A stretch of DNA of 64,000 nucleotides, taken from the NCBI RefSeq assembly GCF_002163715.1, contig NZ_CP015698.1:372001-436000 (forward strand). Direction: 5' to 3'. The position numbers and the translations under genes were made by a program. Below, one piece after another: positions 26,574 through 37,197 of the stretch (positions are counted from its first letter, which is position 1; every line of letters starts with the position of its first letter). Below the pieces are notes generated by a model. It worked only from the letters and a program-made list of their open reading frames with translations. It made no database searches and had not been told where the DNA came from. The DNA comes from Curvibacter sp. AEP1-3. Its GTDB lineage: Bacteria > Pseudomonadota > Gammaproteobacteria > Burkholderiales > Burkholderiaceae_C.

Positions 26574-26942
26574 GTGCGCAAAAAGTCAGCTACACCCAAT
26601 CGCAGCTTTCAGGTAGCCGACCAGATCCAACGGGATCTGGCCGAGCTGATCGCGCGCGAGCTCAAGGACCCGCGGGTAGGCATGGTCACGATCCAGGGTG
26701 TGGAAGTCACGCCCGACTATGCCCACGCCAAGGTCTTTTTCAGCTTGCTGGTCGGCGATCCGGTGGAGACGGCAGAGGGCCTGAACCAGGCTGCGGGCTT
26801 TTTGCGCGCCGGTCTGTTCAAGCGTTTGCATATTCACACGGTGCCGACATTGCATTTCATTTTTGACCAGACCACAGAACGTGCGGCTGACATGAATGCC
26901 TTGATTGCTCGCGCGGTGTCATCGCGCGCCAAAGAGGACTAA
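26574..26942 (+). CDS. rbfA: Ribosome-binding factor A
   Basis: The 122-aa KH-like protein acts in late maturation of the 30S subunit and 16S rRNA 5' end processing. It shows [37 protein letters not shown] and [20 protein letters not shown], the conserved core of the family. The start is GTG at 26574, 15 bp after the infB stop. Length is normal. It sits in the standard infB-rbfA-truB order. Confidence 0.95.
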   Translation: MRKKSATPNRSFQVADQIQRDLAELIARELKDPRVGMVTIQGVEVTPDYAHAKVFFSLLVGDPVETAEGLNQAAGFLRAGLFKRLHIHTVPTLHFIFDQTTERAADMNALIARAVSSRAKED

Positions 26943-26946
26943 ACAC

Positions 26947-27948
26947 ATGAACGCGCCACGTGCACGGGTTGCAAGGCGCCCTGTGCATGGGGTGCTGTTG
27001 CTGGACAAGCCGATCGGCCTGTCCAGTAATCAGGCATTGCAGAAAGCCAAATGGTTGTTGCGGGCTGAAAAAGCAGGACACACCGGAACGCTGGATCCTT
27101 TGGCGACGGGCGTGTTGCCCTTGTGCTTTGGCGCGGCGACCAAATTCAGCCAGATGCATCTGGATGCGGACAAGGCCTACGAAACGACCGTGCGGTTGGG
27201 CATTAAAACCAGTACGGCCGATGCGGAAGGCGATGTGCTGAGTGAGCGGCCGGTAGATGTTTCGCAAGCAAATTTGGATGCCGTGTTGCAGCGCTTCACC
27301 GGGCCGATTGCCCAGGTGCCGCCCATGCACAGTGCCTTGAAGAAGGACGGCAAGGCGTTGTACGAGTACGCGCGAGCCGGGATTGAGGTGGAGCGCGAGC
27401 CCCGCCATGTGGTGATTTATGCATTGAAAGAGCTGCCAGCGCCCACGGATAGTGCGCAACCAGCTATCAAATTGGTAGTGGAGTGCAGCAAGGGAACCTA
27501 TATCAGAACCCTGGGTGAGGACATTGGCGAGGCCTTGGGTTGCGGTGCGCATTTGAGCGCCTTGCGCCGGACCCGAACGGGTGGGTTTGATACCAGCCAG
27601 TGTGTGAGTTTGGAGGCCCTGGAGGCCATGACGGAAGAGCAGCGCCTCGCGTGTCTCTTGCCCGTCGATGCTTTGCTGCCACAGCATGTGACTGTCACAT
27701 TGGACAGTGAGAATGCGGCACGATTTTTGAGTGGCATGCGCAGGCGCGGAGCGTGGGCGGATGCTGAGCAAGTGGCGGTATACGCCACGATGCCGAAAGC
27801 CCTGTTGGGCACGGCACATGTGAAAGCCGGGGAGTTGATCCCCGTGCGTTTGCTGAGTCCGCTGGAGATCAGCGAAACCTTGGGCCAGCAGCAGGCCCTG
27901 GAACAGAGTTTGAAACAGAGTAACGAAACCTTGGCCCTCGGGGCGTAA
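26947..27948 (+). CDS. truB: tRNA pseudouridine(55) synthase TruB
   Basis: The 333-aa enzyme makes pseudouridine 55 in the T loop of tRNAs. The catalytic aspartate lies in [20 protein letters not shown]. Other family features are [20 protein letters not shown] at the N terminus, [20 protein letters not shown] and [19 protein letters not shown]. The start is set at 26947, 4 bp after the rbfA stop; an in-frame upstream codon at 26905 would overlap rbfA. A copy of the dispersed repeat is read in frame as [16 protein letters not shown] in the middle of the protein, close to the KGTYIRTL motif, in a stretch where TruB sequences vary. Confidence 0.95.
   Translation: MNAPRARVARRPVHGVLLLDKPIGLSSNQALQKAKWLLRAEKAGHTGTLDPLATGVLPLCFGAATKFSQMHLDADKAYETTVRLGIKTSTADAEGDVLSERPVDVSQANLDAVLQRFTGPIAQVPPMHSALKKDGKALYEYARAGIEVEREPRHVVIYALKELPAPTDSAQPAIKLVVECSKGTYIRTLGEDIGEALGCGAHLSALRRTRTGGFDTSQCVSLEALEAMTEEQRLACLLPVDALLPQHVTVTLDSENAARFLSGMRRRGAWADAEQVAVYATMPKALLGTAHVKAGELIPVRLLSPLEISETLGQQQALEQSLKQSNETLALGA
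27435..27478 (-). repeat. Dispersed palindromic repeat, copy 5 (inside truB)
   Basis: On the minus strand: CTACCAATTTGATAGCTGG, TTGCGCACTATC and GTGGGCGCTGGC. It is antisense to truB. Confidence 0.78.
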
Positions 27949-27962
27949 GCAGAAAGTGAACC

Positions 27963-29786
27963 ATGAGTAAACAAATCCGAAACATCGCCATCATTGCGCA
28001 CGTTGACCACGGCAAAACCACCATGGTTGACCAGTTGCTGCGTCAGTCCGGCACCTTTGCCGAGCACGAAAAAGTGGTCGACACCGTGATGGACAACAAC
28101 GCCATCGAAAAAGAACGCGGCATCACGATTCTGGCCAAGAACTGCGCGGTGAGCTGGGAAGGTACCCACATCAACATCGTGGACACCCCCGGACACGCGG
28201 ACTTCGGCGGTGAAGTGGAACGTGCCCTTTCCATGGTCGACAGCGTGTTGCTGCTGATCGATGCGCAAGAAGGCCCCATGCCCCAGACCCGATTCGTGAC
28301 CAAGAAGGCCTTGGCCTTGGGTCTGAAGCCTATCGTCGTGGTGAACAAGGTGGACAAGCCCGGCGCCAACCCCGACAAGGTGGTGAACGCTGCATTTGAC
28401 CTGTTTGACAAACTGGGTGCGACCGACGAGCAGCTGGACTTCCCCGTGGTGTATGCCTCCGGTATCAATGGCTGGTCTTCCTTGGAGGAAGGCGCTCCCG
28501 GTGAGCAGTGGGGCCCCGACATGTCGGCCCTGTTCAACACCATCCTGAAGCACGTGCCACCGAACTCCGGTGACCCGACAGCTCCCTTGCAGTTGCAAAT
28601 CTCTGCACTGGACTTCTCCAGCTTCGTGGGCCGCATCGGTGTGGGTCGTATCAGCCAAGGCACGATCAAGCCCATGCAGGACGTGGTGGTCATGGAAGGC
28701 CCTGACGGCAAAGCTGTGAAAGGCCGTGTGAACCAGGTCTTGACCTTCCAGGGCCTGGACCGCATGCAAAGCCCACTGGCAGGCCCTGGTGACATCGTGT
28801 TGATCAACGGTATCGAAGATATCGGTATCGGCGTGACAGTGACCGACCCTGCCAACCCCCAGCCACTTCCCATGCTCAAGGTGGATGAGCCTACCCTGAC
28901 CATGAATTTCTGCGTGAACACCAGCCCCTTGGCCGGTCGTGAAGGCAAGTTCGTGACCAGCCGCCAGATCTGGGACCGCCTGCAAAAGGAGCTGCAACAC
29001 AACGTGGCGTTGCGCGTCAACGAAACCGACGAAGAAGGCGTGTTTGAAGTGCTGGGTCGTGGTGAACTGCACTTGACCATCCTGCTGGAAAATATGCGCC
29101 GTGAAGGCTATGAAATGGCCGTGTCCAAGCCGCGCGTGATGTTCAAGGACATCAACGGCGAGAAGCACGAACCTATCGAGCTGGTGACCGCGGACATCGA
29201 AGAACAGCACCAGGGCGGCGTGATGCAGGCACTGGGCGAACGCAAGGGTGAGTTGATCAACATGGAACCGGACGGCCGTGGCCGTGTCCGTTTGGAATAC
29301 CGCATTCCTGCCCGTGGCTTGATCGGCTTCTCCAACGAATTCCTGAACTTGACCCGTGGTTCCGGCCTGATCTCCAACATCTTTGACAGCTATGAGCCGC
29401 ACAAGGGTGACATCGGTGGCCGAAAGAACGGTGTGCTGATTTCCATGGACGACGGTGAAATCTTCACCTACGCCTTGGGCAAGCTGGACGACCGCGGTCG
29501 CATGTTCGTGAAGGCGAACGATCCGGTGTACGAAGGCATGATTGTGGGTATCCACAACCGTGACAACGACCTGGTGGTGAACGCAACCCGTACCAAGCAG
29601 CTGACCAACTTCCGCGTGTCCGGCAAGGAAGATGCGATCAAGATCACTCCCCCTATCGAGTTGACTTTGGAATACGGTGTCGAATTCATCGAGGACGACG
29701 AGCTGGTGGAAATCACGCCCAAGTCCGTGCGTCTGCGCAAGCGTTTCCTGAAAGAGCACGAACGCAAGCGCGCCTCCCGCGATTAA
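27963..29786 (+). CDS. typA: Translational GTPase TypA (BipA)
   Basis: The 607-aa GTPase resembles EF-G and assists 50S assembly and stress-related translation. It carries IAHVDHGKTTMVDQLLRQ (G1), EKERGITILAKN (G2), DTPGHADFGGEVER (G3) and VVNKVDKPGANPDKV (G4), followed by domain II and the EF-G-like domain V. A C-terminal domain specific to the family contains GRMFVKANDPVYEGMIVGIH. Length is the usual one. It follows truB by 14 bp on the same strand and ends at a terminator. Confidence 0.97.
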   Translation: MSKQIRNIAIIAHVDHGKTTMVDQLLRQSGTFAEHEKVVDTVMDNNAIEKERGITILAKNCAVSWEGTHINIVDTPGHADFGGEVERALSMVDSVLLLIDAQEGPMPQTRFVTKKALALGLKPIVVVNKVDKPGANPDKVVNAAFDLFDKLGATDEQLDFPVVYASGINGWSSLEEGAPGEQWGPDMSALFNTILKHVPPNSGDPTAPLQLQISALDFSSFVGRIGVGRISQGTIKPMQDVVVMEGPDGKAVKGRVNQVLTFQGLDRMQSPLAGPGDIVLINGIEDIGIGVTVTDPANPQPLPMLKVDEPTLTMNFCVNTSPLAGREGKFVTSRQIWDRLQKELQHNVALRVNETDEEGVFEVLGRGELHLTILLENMRREGYEMAVSKPRVMFKDINGEKHEPIELVTADIEEQHQGGVMQALGERKGELINMEPDGRGRVRLEYRIPARGLIGFSNEFLNLTRGSGLISNIFDSYEPHKGDIGGRKNGVLISMDDGEIFTYALGKLDDRGRMFVKANDPVYEGMIVGIHNRDNDLVVNATRTKQLTNFRVSGKEDAIKITPPIELTLEYGVEFIEDDELVEITPKSVRLRKRFLKEHERKRASRD

Positions 29787-29787
29787 T

Positions 29788-29816
29788 TCATGCGACCGGC
29801 CACAGCCGATGCATGA
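29788..29816 (+). repeat. Small inverted repeat after typA
   Basis: CATGC and GCATG (with flanking TT/AA pairs) form a hairpin directly after the typA stop codon. No T-tract follows, so it probably protects or pauses the transcript rather than ending it. Confidence 0.4.
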
Positions 29817-29835
29817 ACGCCCCGCAAGGGGAATC

Positions 29836-29880
29836 AACGTCCGCGGTCCGGCAGAGCTGGTCCCGCGGCGTTGTTGTTTT
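29836..29880 (+). terminator. Terminator after typA
   Basis: AACG-CCGCGG pairs with CCGCGGCGTT (one bulged T), the loop contains a further CCGGC/GCTGG pairing, and the sequence TTGTTGTTTT follows. Confidence 0.75.
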
Positions 29881-29921
29881 CACCATGCCTTCTCCCAAGG
29901 CATGTCAGCACAGGAAACTGT

Positions 29922-30794
29922 ATGAAGCTCACCCACAACCGCGCCGTTTTGCTGATGGTGCTGGTCGCCCTGATGTGGTCCACTGCCGGCGTGGTGACTC
30001 GCCATTTGGAGTCTGCGCGAAGCTTCGAAGTGACCTTCTGGCGCTCGTTTTTCACAGTAATCAGCTTGCTGGTGATCCTGCCGGTGGTGAGCGGGCGGGG
30101 CGTGTTCGCCAAACTGCGCAGTGCTACGCCAGCGTTCTGGCTTTCCGGCGTGTGCTGGAGCGTGATGTTCACAGCCTTCATGGTGGCACTCACCCTGACC
30201 TCGGTGGGCAATGTGTTGGTCACCATGTCCATGGGGCCTCTGCTGACTGCCCTGATGGCGCGCATCTTCATCGGGCACCGCATACCGGCGCGCACCTGGA
30301 TAGCGGTGCTGGTGGCAGGCGCGGGCATTGTGTATATGTATGCCTCGCAAGTAGACAGCATCACGCTGTGGGGAACCTTGGTCGCCCTGTGTGTGCCCAT
30401 TGCGGGCGCGACCAATTGGACGGTGACGCAGCACGCCCACGACCAAGGGCATGACATCGACCTGATGCCCGCCGTGTGGGTGGGTGGCGTGATTTCTTGT
30501 ATCGTCACCTTGCCCCTGGCGCTGCCCTTGCAAGCAACTGCACATGACGTGGCTCTGTTGGGATTTTTGGGCGTCTTTCAGCTCGCCGTGCCCTGTGTCT
30601 TGAGCGTGCGGGTGGCCCAGGTGCTGAAAGCGCCCGAGATATCCTTGCTCCAATTGCTGGAGGTTATTTTCGGCATTTTGCTAGCGTGGCTGGGTGCGAA
30701 CGAGGCGCCAGGGAGTGCCGTTGTGTCCGGCGGTGCCTTGGTCATCGGTGCGCTGCTGGTGAATGAACTGATTGGATGGAGACAACGCAAATGA
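29922..30794 (+). CDS. EamA/DMT-family transporter
   Basis: The 290-aa inner-membrane protein has about ten hydrophobic segments arranged as two EamA repeats. It starts KLTHNRAVLLMVLVALMWST, with the WSTAGVVTRHLE signature at the end of helix one and a second repeat beginning near GTLVALCVPIAGATNWTVTQ. These drug/metabolite transporters export or import small molecules, often amino acids or nucleosides. The substrate is not predictable here. The start at 29922 was chosen over an in-frame upstream ATG (29871) that falls within the terminator region. Its stop overlaps the next gene by ATGA, so the two are probably cotranslated. Confidence 0.9.
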   Translation: MKLTHNRAVLLMVLVALMWSTAGVVTRHLESARSFEVTFWRSFFTVISLLVILPVVSGRGVFAKLRSATPAFWLSGVCWSVMFTAFMVALTLTSVGNVLVTMSMGPLLTALMARIFIGHRIPARTWIAVLVAGAGIVYMYASQVDSITLWGTLVALCVPIAGATNWTVTQHAHDQGHDIDLMPAVWVGGVISCIVTLPLALPLQATAHDVALLGFLGVFQLAVPCVLSVRVAQVLKAPEISLLQLLEVIFGILLAWLGANEAPGSAVVSGGALVIGALLVNELIGWRQRK

Positions 30795-31903
30795 AACACG
30801 GAGAATGGGGTCTGGATGTCGTTACCGAGGTGAGCGGCGGGGTGGGTTACATCACCCTGAACCGCCCTAAAGCATTGAATGCCTTGAGCTTGGGCATGGT
30901 GCGCTCGCTCACAGCAATTCTTTTGGCGTGGAAGGATGATTCCAGTATCCATGCAGTGGCCATCCGCGGCAGCAACAAAGAAGGCCCCTTCGGCGGATTT
31001 TGTGCAGGCGGGGATATCCGCTTTTTCCACGCTGCGGCACTGGCAGGCGACCCGGCTTTGGAGGACTTCTTCACGGAGGAGTACGCTCTCAACCACCTCA
31101 TCCACACCTATCCCAAGCCTTACTTGGCATTCATGGACGGCATCGTGATGGGCGGGGGCATGGGTATCAGCCAAGGGGCGTCACACCGTTTGGTGACCTC
31201 GCGAACCAAGATGGCCATGCCCGAAACCAACATCGGCCTGTTTCCGGATGTGGGTGGAGGCTACTTTTTGAGCCGTTGTCCGGGTAGCACCGGCGAGTGG
31301 TTGGCACTGACCGGAGAGGCTATTGGTGCAGACGCTGCTATTGCGGTGCAATTGGCGGACCACATGCTGGACGCAGGCCGACTCCAGGAAGCTTGGGATG
31401 CCTTGGCTGGCGTGGATTGGGAGTCTGCAGCTTCACTCGATCCTTGGTTTGCTACATTTTCTATAGCTGCTCACGCAGACTCCATAGGCGCTAGAGATCA
31501 AATTGATGCCTATTTTTCTCGGGCGGATGTGCAGTCTATCGTGGGTGCTCTGGAGGCCGACAGTTCTGAGTGGGCACAAAATACTGCAGCGACTTTGCGC
31601 AAGCGTTCGCCCCTGATGCTGCATGTGGTGCTGGAGCAGGTGCGCAGAGCGCGCACCATGAGCCTCGCCGAGGACTTGCGCATGGAGCGTGACATGGTGC
31701 GGCACTGCTTCGTCACCCGCCATTTGGATCGCGCCGGAGCGCGCAGTGAAACGGTGGAGGGCATCCGTGCACTTGCGGTGGACAAGGACCACCAGCCACA
31801 GTGGAACCCGGCACGGATTGAGGATGTGACCACCGCCCTGGTGGCCCCTTTCTTTGACAGCCCATGGCCCGCGAACGCTCACCCCTTGCGTACGCTTGCC
31901 TAA
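30791..31903 (+). CDS. Enoyl-CoA hydratase/isomerase-family protein, 3-hydroxyisobutyryl-CoA hydrolase-like
   Basis: The 370-aa protein is a crotonase-fold enzyme of the longer HIBCH type. The oxyanion-hole segments are FGGFCAGGDIRFF and GIVMGGGMGISQGASHRL, and AMPETNIGLFPDVGGGYFL matches the 3-hydroxyisobutyryl-CoA hydrolase signature with the catalytic glutamate and aspartate region. HIBCH releases 3-hydroxyisobutyrate in valine breakdown, but several relatives use other acyl-CoAs, so the exact substrate is uncertain. The start ATG overlaps the EamA stop. A copy of the dispersed repeat encodes ATFSIAAHADSIGARD at about residues 221-236. It converges with the anti-sigma gene. Confidence 0.88.
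   Translation: MKHGEWGLDVVTEVSGGVGYITLNRPKALNALSLGMVRSLTAILLAWKDDSSIHAVAIRGSNKEGPFGGFCAGGDIRFFHAAALAGDPALEDFFTEEYALNHLIHTYPKPYLAFMDGIVMGGGMGISQGASHRLVTSRTKMAMPETNIGLFPDVGGGYFLSRCPGSTGEWLALTGEAIGADAAIAVQLADHMLDAGRLQEAWDALAGVDWESAASLDPWFATFSIAAHADSIGARDQIDAYFSRADVQSIVGALEADSSEWAQNTAATLRKRSPLMLHVVLEQVRRARTMSLAEDLRMERDMVRHCFVTRHLDRAGARSETVEGIRALAVDKDHQPQWNPARIEDVTTALVAPFFDSPWPANAHPLRTLA
31449..31498 (+). repeat. Dispersed palindromic repeat, copy 6 (inside the crotonase-fold gene)
   Basis: TTGCTACATTTTCTATAGC, TGCTCACGCAGACTC and TAGGCGCTAGAG, in the sense orientation of the host gene. It is the copy with the most complete right end (GCGCTAGAG). Confidence 0.82.
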
Positions 31904-31922
31904 GGCGAACCGGCGACTCCGC

Positions 31923-32741
31923 TCAGCGTGGAAGTTGGGCGTACACGGCTTCGGACAAGGTCATGAGGGCAGGGCGGTCCAGGTCGCCGGTCAGGGCGTA
32001 ACCGAAATTGCGGTCTACCCAGTAAAAGCTGAGGTTCTTGCCCTGTTGGCTGAACTGGAACGAGGTTACTGTTGAGGATGCGTTCGTAGTGCTGGAGAGA
32101 CCGCCCACATACAAGGTGACGCGCTTGCCGGTGGCGTTGTCGAACATGAACTGGGCGCGGGCACCGCTATCCCCCGACAAAAGACGCCCACCCATGAGCT
32201 GAAAGCCTTGGGCGGACAGATCGGGCACCTTGAGTTCGCGCCCCAAGCGTTTGGAAAGCCACTGAACCAGATGCTGTTGTTCTGCTGCACTGACTTCGAC
32301 GGGGTGCTTCACTTCCGGTGAAAACACGGCATGGGCCACACTCGCTTGCATGACAAATGCCTTTTCGCTGCGCTGTTGGCTGGCGTAAGTGCCAGGGCTA
32401 AAGCCGCTCAGCACAGGTTGCAAAAACCAGCCCATCCCGAATGCAAACAACACGCTGGCAGCCATACCACCCCAGCGAGTCCATTGGTTTTTTTGCTGTT
32501 GACGCTGACCGAGTTGTGACGCCGCCTGCAGCAGATGCGTCGGCAATGGTTCATCCAGAACCTCAGCATGCAATTCACTGATGCGTTGGTTTAGGCGTTT
32601 CCATTCCTGTGCATCTGCCAGCAATGCGGGTTGATCCCGTAGTTGGTCTTCCAATGTCGCACGCTGATCCTCCGGGAGGCGCCCGTCAACCCAGGCATGC
32701 ACATCATCCGGGCGCGGGGGAGGGGAAGAAGGGTGATTCAT
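31923..32741 (-). CDS. Anti-sigma factor (single-pass membrane protein)
   Basis: The 272-aa protein has a cytoplasmic N-terminal part of about 90 residues (DDVHAWVDGRLPEDQRATLE, an RsiW/ChrR-like zinc-free anti-sigma helix pattern), one membrane segment at about residues 91-111 (GGMAASVLFAFGMGWFLQPV) and a periplasmic sensor domain to the C terminus. It lies 10 bp downstream of the ECF sigma gene on the same strand, the classic sigma/anti-sigma order, so it should hold that sigma factor inactive. The start at 32741 gives a normal N terminus; an upstream in-frame ATG at 32813 would lie inside the sigma gene. Confidence 0.87.
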   Translation of the reverse strand: MNHPSSPPPRPDDVHAWVDGRLPEDQRATLEDQLRDQPALLADAQEWKRLNQRISELHAEVLDEPLPTHLLQAASQLGQRQQQKNQWTRWGGMAASVLFAFGMGWFLQPVLSGFSPGTYASQQRSEKAFVMQASVAHAVFSPEVKHPVEVSAAEQQHLVQWLSKRLGRELKVPDLSAQGFQLMGGRLLSGDSGARAQFMFDNATGKRVTLYVGGLSSTTNASSTVTSFQFSQQGKNLSFYWVDRNFGYALTGDLDRPALMTLSEAVYAQLPR

Positions 32742-32751
32742 AGGCAGGTTC

Positions 32752-33282
32752 TCAACGCACTCGTTGGAGAGGAACAACGTCCGCACCGTTTTTGCTGCTG
32801 GCGGGTGCTCCATCCATCAGGTTTTGCAAACGTGTCCGGGCCCGGAACAACCTTGACATCACGGTGCCCAAGGGGCTGCCGGTGATCTTGGCCACTTCTG
32901 CATAGCTCATGTCTTCCAATGCCACCAGTAGGAGGACGGTTCTCTGGTCTTCGGGTAGTTGGAGCAGGCAACGTTGCAGGTCCATGCGACTGTCTGCGTG
33001 GGAGGCGGGCGCTGTGAGGCCTGAGGCTTCTCCTTCAAGCCCTTCCGGATCGGTTGCCGCTTGATGCCGGATGATTCGCCGTACATCACTGACGTAGATG
33101 TTGTGCATGATGGTGAACAACCATGCTCGCAGGTTGCTGCCTGCGGTCCATAAGGTCCATTTCGTGCAGGCACGCTCTAGTGTGTCCTGCACGAGATCAT
33201 CCGCGGCCCATGCGCTGCAGGTAAGCGCTCTGGCGTAGCGGCGCAGCGCAGGTATCTGCTCTTTGAGCTGCGCTGCATCCAT
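32752..33282 (-). CDS. ECF RNA polymerase sigma factor
   Basis: The 176-aa protein contains sigma region 2 (LVQDTLERACTKWTLW, AWLFTIMHNIYVSDVRRII) and region 4 (LLQLPEDQRTVLLLVALEDM, YAEVAKITGSPLGTVMSRLF), the full makeup of a group IV (ECF) sigma factor. It would direct transcription of a small regulon, most likely including its own operon. It is flanked by a lipoprotein gene 6 bp upstream and by the anti-sigma gene downstream, so all three are probably one operon. The inducing stress is not evident. Confidence 0.93.
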   Translation of the reverse strand: MDAAQLKEQIPALRRYARALTCSAWAADDLVQDTLERACTKWTLWTAGSNLRAWLFTIMHNIYVSDVRRIIRHQAATDPEGLEGEASGLTAPASHADSRMDLQRCLLQLPEDQRTVLLLVALEDMSYAEVAKITGSPLGTVMSRLFRARTRLQNLMDGAPASSKNGADVVPLQRVR

Positions 33283-33288
33283 GGTGAA

Positions 33289-33663
33289 TCAGGGGGTGAC
33301 GGTGCGCCAGACGTTCTGCACGCCATTGCCGGTGGCGTCTCCGGGCTTGGTGTCCTTGATCCAGAAGTACAGGGGTTTGCCTTTGAGAGCCCACTGCTTC
33401 TTGCCGTCATCGCGGGTGATGATGCTGTAGTCGCCGGCGGCCTTGTCGGTGTCCGCAGCCATCAGTGGGGGCCAGTTGATCGCGCACTGACCATTGCACA
33501 CCGATTTACCACTGCCGGTTGTGTCTTTGTCAAAGGTGTACAAGGTCATGCCGTTGCTGCCGGTCAAGATGCCGCCGTTCACGGCAACGGGTGCCGATGG
33601 CGCCATGGCCGCGCAGCCGCCCAGCAGGGCGGCGGTAAGTGTGGCGATCGCGAGAAATTTCAT
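33289..33663 (-). CDS. Lipoprotein of the COG4315 / Lipoprotein_15 type
   Basis: The 124-aa product begins with a lipoprotein signal peptide whose lipobox ends LLGGC, giving Cys17 as the acylated residue. The mature part shows the short repeats of the secreted repeat family: GMTLYTFDKDTTGSGKSVCN, QCAINWPPL and QWALKGKPLYFWIKD. Proteins of this type occur next to ECF sigma/anti-sigma genes in several proteobacteria; their role is unknown. The start at 33663 directly precedes the signal peptide. It is the likely first gene of the sigma operon. Confidence 0.88.
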   Translation of the reverse strand: MKFLAIATLTAALLGGCAAMAPSAPVAVNGGILTGSNGMTLYTFDKDTTGSGKSVCNGQCAINWPPLMAADTDKAAGDYSIITRDDGKKQWALKGKPLYFWIKDTKPGDATGNGVQNVWRTVTP

Positions 33664-33753
33664 GGAGTACTCCGGAGTTGTAAAGCCCGCGGGATGCGTG
33701 CTCACCAGATAAACGCCGGGCCGTGACGGTTTATTCCATGTCGCCGGAAAAAA

Positions 33754-34227
33754 TTAACGGTTCCGGTCTTTCATGGCGCGTTCGACTTCCCGCTTGCCCT
33801 CGCGGTCCTTGATGGTGTCTCGCTTGTCGTGCTCAGCTTTGCCTTTGGCCAAGGCGATGTCGCACTTCACTTTCCCGCTCTTCCAATGCAGGTTGATGGG
33901 CACCAGCGTGTAGCCCTTTTGTTCAACCTTGCCGGTCAGGCGCTTGATTTCTTCCTTGTGCAACAGCAGCTTTTTGGTTCGGATTTTGTCCGGACTGACG
34001 TGGCTGGAGGCCGTGTGCAAGGGGTTGATCTGCAGGCCGATGATGAACATTTCACCATCGCGGATAACCACATAGCCGTCGGTCAACTGAACTTTGCCTT
34101 CGCGCAGGGACTTGACCTCCCAGCCTTCGAGCACAAGGCCGGCTTCAAACCTCTCTTCAAAAAAATAATTGAAGGCGGCTTTTTTGTTGTCAGCGATGCG
34201 GGAGGCAGTTTCGGGTTTTTTGGCCAT
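33754..34227 (-). CDS. smpB: SsrA-binding protein SmpB
   Basis: The 157-aa protein binds tmRNA and takes it to stalled ribosomes in trans-translation. It shows [39 protein letters not shown], the [19 protein letters not shown] segment and the basic C-terminal tail ([13 protein letters not shown]) that enters the decoding site. The start at 34227 gives [19 protein letters not shown], typical of betaproteobacteria. It is divergent from ratA. No tmRNA gene is seen in the window. Confidence 0.97.
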   Translation of the reverse strand: MAKKPETASRIADNKKAAFNYFFEERFEAGLVLEGWEVKSLREGKVQLTDGYVVIRDGEMFIIGLQINPLHTASSHVSPDKIRTKKLLLHKEEIKRLTGKVEQKGYTLVPINLHWKSGKVKCDIALAKGKAEHDKRDTIKDREGKREVERAMKDRNR

Positions 34228-34307
34228 GGAGTGAAAGTGGGGGCGAAGGGCAGAATTGAAAGACACGCGTTGGGGCTTGTCTACAATCCCGCGCAACCCT
34301 GCATTCT

Positions 34308-34751
34308 ATGAAAACTGTCAACAAGTCCGTCCTGATCTGGTACACCCCTGCCGAAATGTATGCTTTGGTGACGGATGTCGCGAGGTATCCCCAGTTTCTG
34401 CCGTGGTGTGATCATGCCCGGGTGCTCGAGCAGGATGTGGCCGGCATGACGGCCGAAGTAGGCATTTCGTTTAGCGGGATCCGGCAGACATTCACCACTC
34501 GCAACGATCATTTGGATGCCCAGCGTATCGGCATGCAACTTGTCAAAGGACCTTTCTCCAAACTGGACGGTGAATGGTTGTTTGCGGCTGTGGGTGATGG
34601 CAGCCAACGTGCGTGCAGAGTGAGCCTTTCGTTGAATTACGGTTTCGAAAATGCCACACTCGGAAAGTTGGTCGGACCTGTATTTGACAAAATCGCGGCG
34701 AATTTGGTGGATGCATTCGTCAAGCGGGCACAGCAGGTCTATGGCGACTGA
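34308..34751 (+). CDS. ratA: RatA / Coq10-like START-domain protein
   Basis: The 147-aa protein is a polyketide-cyclase/START-domain member (VLIWYTPAEMYALVTDVARY, FLPWCDHARVLEQ, GPFSKLDGEWLF). In E. coli the homologue is called RatA and has been reported to block 70S formation, while eukaryotic Coq10 binds ubiquinone; either role is possible here. It is divergent from smpB and overlaps ratB by 11 bp, the arrangement seen in E. coli. Confidence 0.92.
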   Translation: MKTVNKSVLIWYTPAEMYALVTDVARYPQFLPWCDHARVLEQDVAGMTAEVGISFSGIRQTFTTRNDHLDAQRIGMQLVKGPFSKLDGEWLFAAVGDGSQRACRVSLSLNYGFENATLGKLVGPVFDKIAANLVDAFVKRAQQVYGD

Positions 34752-35106
34752 GGCGACGTTGACGCCGGACGGCACGCTGTCAGTGACGGTGTTTTACGCT
34801 CCTGGATCGCGTCAAATCGAGCAGTGTCAGCTGTCGATGAAAACCGGTGCCCTGGTGGCAGAGGCGATTGTTGACAGTCAGTTGTTGAAAGCCCTGCCTG
34901 CGGACGTGGTTGACGCTTTGGTCGTGAGTGTCTGGGGGCGGAAGGCAGGCTTCAAGGACAGATTGCGGAATGGCGATCGCATTGAAATTCTCCGCGATCT
35001 GAGGGTAGATCCCAAAGTAGCCCGCAGAGAGCGTTTCGCGAAACAAGGGGCAAAGTCAGCAGGCTTGTTTGCGCGGCGCCGGGTCGGCGGCAAGGCCGGA
35101 TACTGA
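34741..35106 (+). CDS. ratB: RnfH-family ubiquitin-like protein (RatB)
   Basis: The 121-aa product matches the RnfH/RatB family with a beta-grasp fold: LSVTVFYAPGSRQIEQCQLS, a central helix, NGDRIEILRDLRVDPKVARR, and a basic tail. The start ATG at 34741 overlaps the end of ratA, so the two are translated together. The function of the family is not established, although it is genetically linked to Rnf electron transport in some bacteria. Confidence 0.9.
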   Translation: MATEATLTPDGTLSVTVFYAPGSRQIEQCQLSMKTGALVAEAIVDSQLLKALPADVVDALVVSVWGRKAGFKDRLRNGDRIEILRDLRVDPKVARRERFAKQGAKSAGLFARRRVGGKAGY

Positions 35107-35132
35107 CGCTCTTTGCGGTTTGACAAATTCCG

Positions 35133-35642
35133 CTATTTGCAGTCAGCGTCGATGACGCCTTGAATACGCTGTGCCTCAGCTGCTCGGGCTGCGTCGTCCA
35201 AAAACTCGCGCTCACCTGAAGCATTCGTACGGGATATACGGGCGCCTGAATCGAACGTTGCCTTGGCCTGCCGCGCCAATTTGCAGTTGTCGGCTTTGGC
35301 TTTGGCAACCTTCTCTTCCTCAGCTTTTTTCTTCGCCGCTTCAGCTGCTTCAGCCTGCTTTTTCTTCGCATCCAGGGTTTTGTCTACCCCCGCGTCTTTC
35401 GGCAGGGCAGGCACCGCCTCTGGGGAAGTTGCACTGGTGGTTGCCGCCTCAGTGCCTACTGAAGGCCCAGAAGGTTTACTGCCAGCGGGGCGTTTCAGGA
35501 TGTTTTTCTCAGGTACATCAGGTCCGGGTCCCCGGTCGCTGAATATCTTTCTTCCATCCTTGTCTATCCACTGCCACTGAGCAACGGCGCTGAGTGAGGC
35601 GATGGTCAAAGTGATCGCAATGAGGGGCTTGATCAGTTTCAT
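35133..35642 (-). CDS. DUF4124-domain protein, probably exported
   Basis: The 169-aa protein has a signal peptide (MKLIKPLIAITLTIASLSAV) followed by a DUF4124 core (QWQWIDKDGRKIFSDRGPGP, with conserved W, D and FSDR). Next comes an Ala/Ser/Pro-rich stretch, a strongly charged Lys/Ala coiled coil (KKKQAEAAEAAKKKAEEEK, about residues 90-110) and a C-terminal part ending with DADCK. It is probably periplasmic or cell-wall-associated. The family function is unknown. It converges with ratB and is divergent from guaB. Confidence 0.87.
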   Translation of the reverse strand: MKLIKPLIAITLTIASLSAVAQWQWIDKDGRKIFSDRGPGPDVPEKNILKRPAGSKPSGPSVGTEAATTSATSPEAVPALPKDAGVDKTLDAKKKQAEAAEAAKKKAEEEKVAKAKADNCKLARQAKATFDSGARISRTNASGEREFLDDAARAAEAQRIQGVIDADCK

Positions 35643-35655
35643 GGTCCAAGTTTAG

Positions 35656-37185
<1,530 letters not shown>

Positions 37186-37197
37186 TATCGCACGCTC

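Noticed and set aside
27498..29837. 779-codon minus-strand frame opposite typA
   Set aside because: His-rich shadow translation; TypA is unmistakable on the other strand.
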